Below, piece by piece: positions 61,899 to 64,000 of a DNA stretch of 64,000 nucleotides. The translations under genes were made by a program, and so were the position numbers. Source of the DNA: Rhizobium rhizogenes (lineage in GTDB: Bacteria > Pseudomonadota > Alphaproteobacteria > Rhizobiales > Rhizobiaceae); contig NZ_CP019701.2 of NCBI RefSeq assembly GCF_002005205.3, positions 1,984,001-2,048,000 on the forward strand, given 5' to 3'. Position 1 is the first letter of the stretch. Every line of letters starts with the position of its first letter. Below the pieces are notes generated by a model that did no database searches, was not told the origin of the DNA, and saw only the letters and a list, made by a program, of their open reading frames with translations.

Positions 61899-62822
61899 TC
61901 AACCGCCCTGCGTGACCGGACGGCGCCGTGACGGCAGGGTCATGGCCAGCACGCCGGCGATCACACAGACGAGACCGACCCACATGGCGGGTGTCGGCAC
62001 CTCCCCCAGAAACGCCATGCCGATGGCGACACCGACCGGAACCCTGAGATAGGCCTGCGAGGTGGTGCCGACCGAGCCGAGCGTCTGCATCAGCCGGAAA
62101 TAGATCATGAAGGCGAGCGCGGTCGAAAAGACGCTGAGACACACCAGCGCCGTGAGCGACGCCGCCGAGGGCGACAACGTCCAGGGCCGGTCGACGATCA
62201 GGCTGACCGGCAGAAGCAGCACAGCGCCGCAGATCAGCGAACCGGCGGCCGGCATGATCGGATCAAGCCCCTTGAAGTTCTTCCCGAATATGGCCGCGCA
62301 GGCATAGGAAAACGCCGCCGTGAGCACGGCGAGCTGGCTCCATATCGCCTCACCCGCACCGCTCAGCGCCTCCATGCCGATGATGAGGCACACCCCCGTC
62401 ATGCCGGCAATGGTACCGAACAGCTTGCGCCCGCTCACCGCTTCATGCCGGATGACGAGCGCCGTCAGAAGAAAGGTGAAGATCGGCGTCGTTGCATTGA
62501 GGATGACGGCAAGGCCGGCATCGATGCTCTGTTCCGCCCAGGCGATCAGCGTGAAGGGCAGGACGCTGTTGATGCAGGCCTGAATGAAGAACAGCCGCCA
62601 TGTCGCAGGATCCTTCGGCAGCCGCAGCCCGCGCAGACGGATTACCGCCACGAGCAGCAGGCCGGCAATCAGCGTCCGCGACGCGATGAAGGTGATCGGC
62701 GGTATCGTCTCCACCCCGATCTTGATGAAGGTGTAGGATGCCGCCCACAGCGTGGACAACAGGGCGAGAAGCAGCAATTCGCGGGCAATGGTGTTCTGAG
62801 GGGTCACGGATCGATTTTCCAA
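61899..62822 (-). CDS. EamA-family (DMT) transporter
   Basis: 307 residues with ten predicted membrane helices in two EamA repeats: LLLLALLSTLWAASYTFIKIGVETIPPITFIASRTLIAG in the first and QLAVLTAAFSYACAAIFGKNF plus VCLSVFSTALAFMIYFRLMQTLGSVGTTSQAYLRVPVGVAIGMAFLGEVPT in the second. These carriers export amino acids or other metabolites; substrate not predictable. Single gene; start ATG 62822. Confidence 0.88.
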   Translation of the reverse strand: MENRSVTPQNTIARELLLLALLSTLWAASYTFIKIGVETIPPITFIASRTLIAGLLLVAVIRLRGLRLPKDPATWRLFFIQACINSVLPFTLIAWAEQSIDAGLAVILNATTPIFTFLLTALVIRHEAVSGRKLFGTIAGMTGVCLIIGMEALSGAGEAIWSQLAVLTAAFSYACAAIFGKNFKGLDPIMPAAGSLICGAVLLLPVSLIVDRPWTLSPSAASLTALVCLSVFSTALAFMIYFRLMQTLGSVGTTSQAYLRVPVGVAIGMAFLGEVPTPAMWVGLVCVIAGVLAMTLPSRRRPVTQGG

Positions 62823-62900
62823 CTGCGTTCAGGATGAACCGTTCCTAACCCGAAAACAACCATCCGTGCTTCGGCGGCGGCCGAAGTTTCCACCCATTTT

Positions 62901-62936
62901 CAAAAAGAAGTCCCGCATGGCCTGACCATGCGGGGC
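62901..62936 (-). terminator. Terminator downstream of the doxX-like gene
   Basis: CCCGCATGG (62912-62920) and CCATGCGGG (62926-62934) around a CCTGA loop. On the minus strand it is followed by ACTTCTTTTT, so it serves the gene ending at 62973. Confidence 0.6.
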
Positions 62937-62972
62937 TTCAGGAAAGAAATCGATGACGATCCGCAGGCCGGA

Positions 62973-63362
62973 TCAGGCCCGGCGCTCATCCACCGAGAAA
63001 GCTCCCGGACCGGCAAAGACGAAATAGAGGAACACGAAGCAGAACAGGATGGCCGCATCGCCGCCATTCAGGGCCGGGAAGAAATTCTGCGGCGCATGCG
63101 CCATGAAATAGGCGACGGCCATCTGACCGGACAGGATGAAGGCGACCGGCCGCGTGAACAGGCCGATCAGCACCAGAATGCCGCCGACAAATTCCAGAAG
63201 CGCCGCCACCAGCATCAGGGTCGGCAGGGAACCCTGCATCTGCGATGCCGGAAAGCCGAACAGCTTCTGCGTCCCATGTTCGATGAAAAGCAGCGCTGCG
63301 ACGATGCGCAGGACCGCAAGAGCATGAGGCCGGTAGCGGGAGAGATTGTCGAAAGTTGCCAT
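62973..63362 (-). CDS. DoxX family membrane protein
   Basis: 129 residues with four membrane helices. The block LLFIEHGTQKLFGFP with EHG, then LVAALLEFVGGILVLIGLFTRPVAFILSGQMAVAYFMAHAPQNFFPALNGGDAAILFCFVFLYF, matches the DoxX family (thiosulfate:quinone-type or oxidoreductase-associated membrane subunit). The frame extends to 63470, but ATG 63362 has GGGGA upstream and begins the fold. Function here is unknown; neighbours give no clue. Confidence 0.88.
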   Translation of the reverse strand: MATFDNLSRYRPHALAVLRIVAALLFIEHGTQKLFGFPASQMQGSLPTLMLVAALLEFVGGILVLIGLFTRPVAFILSGQMAVAYFMAHAPQNFFPALNGGDAAILFCFVFLYFVFAGPGAFSVDERRA

Positions 63363-63602
63363 GTTGATGTGTCCCCGTTGAAGTGATGAAGCGCCGGCAG
63401 GGCGCGTTGGCACGTTTATGGATACACGCCCCCAAGAGCGGAAATCACGTTTCCGATATTGCAGGACCACCTAAAATAAGCAAAAGTCGATTTTCTACAA
63501 ATAGTTGATTTCACCGTATGAAATTTGGATCGATCCGGAGAAATCAACTCAAGGCTTCAGATATTTTTTCATGCAGCAAAGGCGGAAAACTCCGCCCTCA
63601 CC

Positions 63603-64000
63603 TCACGCCTGCAGCACGACGACCCTCGAACCGACCGGCACGCGACTATAGAGATCGATGATGTCGTGGTTCAGCATGCGGATGCAGCCGCTCGACATGG
63701 CGTGGCCGATGGATTGCGGCTGATTGGTGCCATGCAGGCGGAACATAGTGTCATTGCCGCTGCGATAGAGGTAGAGCGCACGCGCGCCAAGCGGGTTGTT
63801 CGGGCCGCCTGCCATGCCGCCGGCAAATTTCAGGTTGCGCGGATCACGGCGCATCATGTTCGCGGTGGGCGTCCAGGAGGGCCACTCTGCCTTGCGGCCA
63901 ATATAGGCGTCACCCTTGAGTGCCAGGCCCTGACGGCCAACGCCCACACCGTAGCGCATGGCGCGCCCGCCGCCCATAACATAATAGAGCCGCCGCGCCG
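63603..64000 (-). CDS. L,D-transpeptidase (YkuD), cut by window edge
   Basis: Only the C-terminal 132 codons are in the window; the frame stays open to base 64000 (reading ARRLYYVMGGGRAMRYGVGVGR), so the N-terminus, with the expected signal peptide, lies outside. The YkuD catalytic region is complete: LYLYRSGNDTMFRLHGTNQP and GHAMSSGCIRMLNHDIIDLY with the nucleophile Cys and flanking His. It cross-links peptidoglycan or attaches lipoproteins (3-3 linkages), the dominant cross-link type in Agrobacterium. Probable start outside the window. Confidence 0.93.
   Translation of the reverse strand, partial: ARRLYYVMGGGRAMRYGVGVGRQGLALKGDAYIGRKAEWPSWTPTANMMRRDPRNLKFAGGMAGGPNNPLGARALYLYRSGNDTMFRLHGTNQPQSIGHAMSSGCIRMLNHDIIDLYSRVPVGSRVVVLQA

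Noticed and set aside
63579..63597. GGCGGA/TCCGCC hairpin after the L,D-transpeptidase gene
   Set aside because: Six-base arms with only three T after the stem; too weak to call a terminator.

Overview
The window reads as a chromosomal segment of a member of the Rhizobiaceae, most likely the Agrobacterium tumefaciens complex. The basis is gene content and style, not a database match: high-GC coding sequence with alphaproteobacterial ribosome-binding sites, a fused trpE(G) behind a trpL attenuator with three Trp codons, a choXWV choline transporter, a NolR-like ArsR regulator, bacA, the membrane urate hydroxylase PuuD, and several RIME-type palindromic elements between genes. I see no prophage, IS element, CRISPR array, rRNA or tRNA. 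The left-edge gene (DUF3095-like) and right-edge gene (L,D-transpeptidase) are cut by the window.

Layout. 0-5 kb: truncated DUF3095-like gene, nolR-like regulator, an AT-rich gap, and choline uptake genes choX-choW-choV on the minus strand. 4.9-9 kb: thymidine kinase, pseudoazurin, a DUF2333 membrane protein, a LuxR-type regulator and a YqhA-family membrane protein. 9-16.5 kb: a TonB-dependent receptor behind two TGA-N9-TCA iron-responsive boxes, an extensin-like protein, then the trp unit (trpL promoter, leader peptide, attenuator, trpE(G), GNAT) and an HD-GYP protein. 16.5-23 kb: adenine deaminase, an acetyltransferase overlapping an alpha-glucosidase, a KDG-kinase-like sugar kinase and a lipid-type glycosyltransferase preceded by a good Pho box. 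23-34 kb: small uncharacterised proteins, der, a YfgM-like TPR protein, NnrU family, a polysaccharide deacetylase, bacA, an MFS carrier, map and a flavin oxidoreductase.

33.9-53 kb is the metabolic core: bdhA, then purine catabolism on both strands. xdhA-xdhB-xdhC, a LysR regulator and puuD-guaD lie on the plus strand; puuE-uraD-(mntA-hepT)-allA-uraH plus a phosphoesterase lie on the minus strand. With ade at 16.6 kb these cover adenine to hypoxanthine, guanine to xanthine, xanthine to urate, urate to allantoin, allantoin to allantoate, and ureidoglycolate cleavage; an allantoate amidohydrolase is not in the window. Inside this block also sit a TauE/SafE carrier, lldD, an SMR pump with its TetR repressor and operator, and a SPOR-domain D,D-carboxypeptidase. 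53-64 kb: a DUF1045 protein, divergent FAD-oxidase and mnmD genes whose start codons interlock, a large multi-PAS hybrid histidine kinase, an RhlE-type RNA helicase behind a long leader hairpin, an EamA exporter, DoxX and the partial L,D-transpeptidase.

The most unusual points are: a HepT/MntA toxin-antitoxin pair packed with near-zero spacing inside the urate-catabolism operon; two different palindromic repeat families in the two junctions of xdhA-xdhB-xdhC, one of which appears to supply the ribosome-binding site of xdhC; paired TTGTGAACA sites before puuD; the Pho box before the glycosyltransferase; tandem iron boxes before the TonB receptor; and divergent genes sharing one CATG start.
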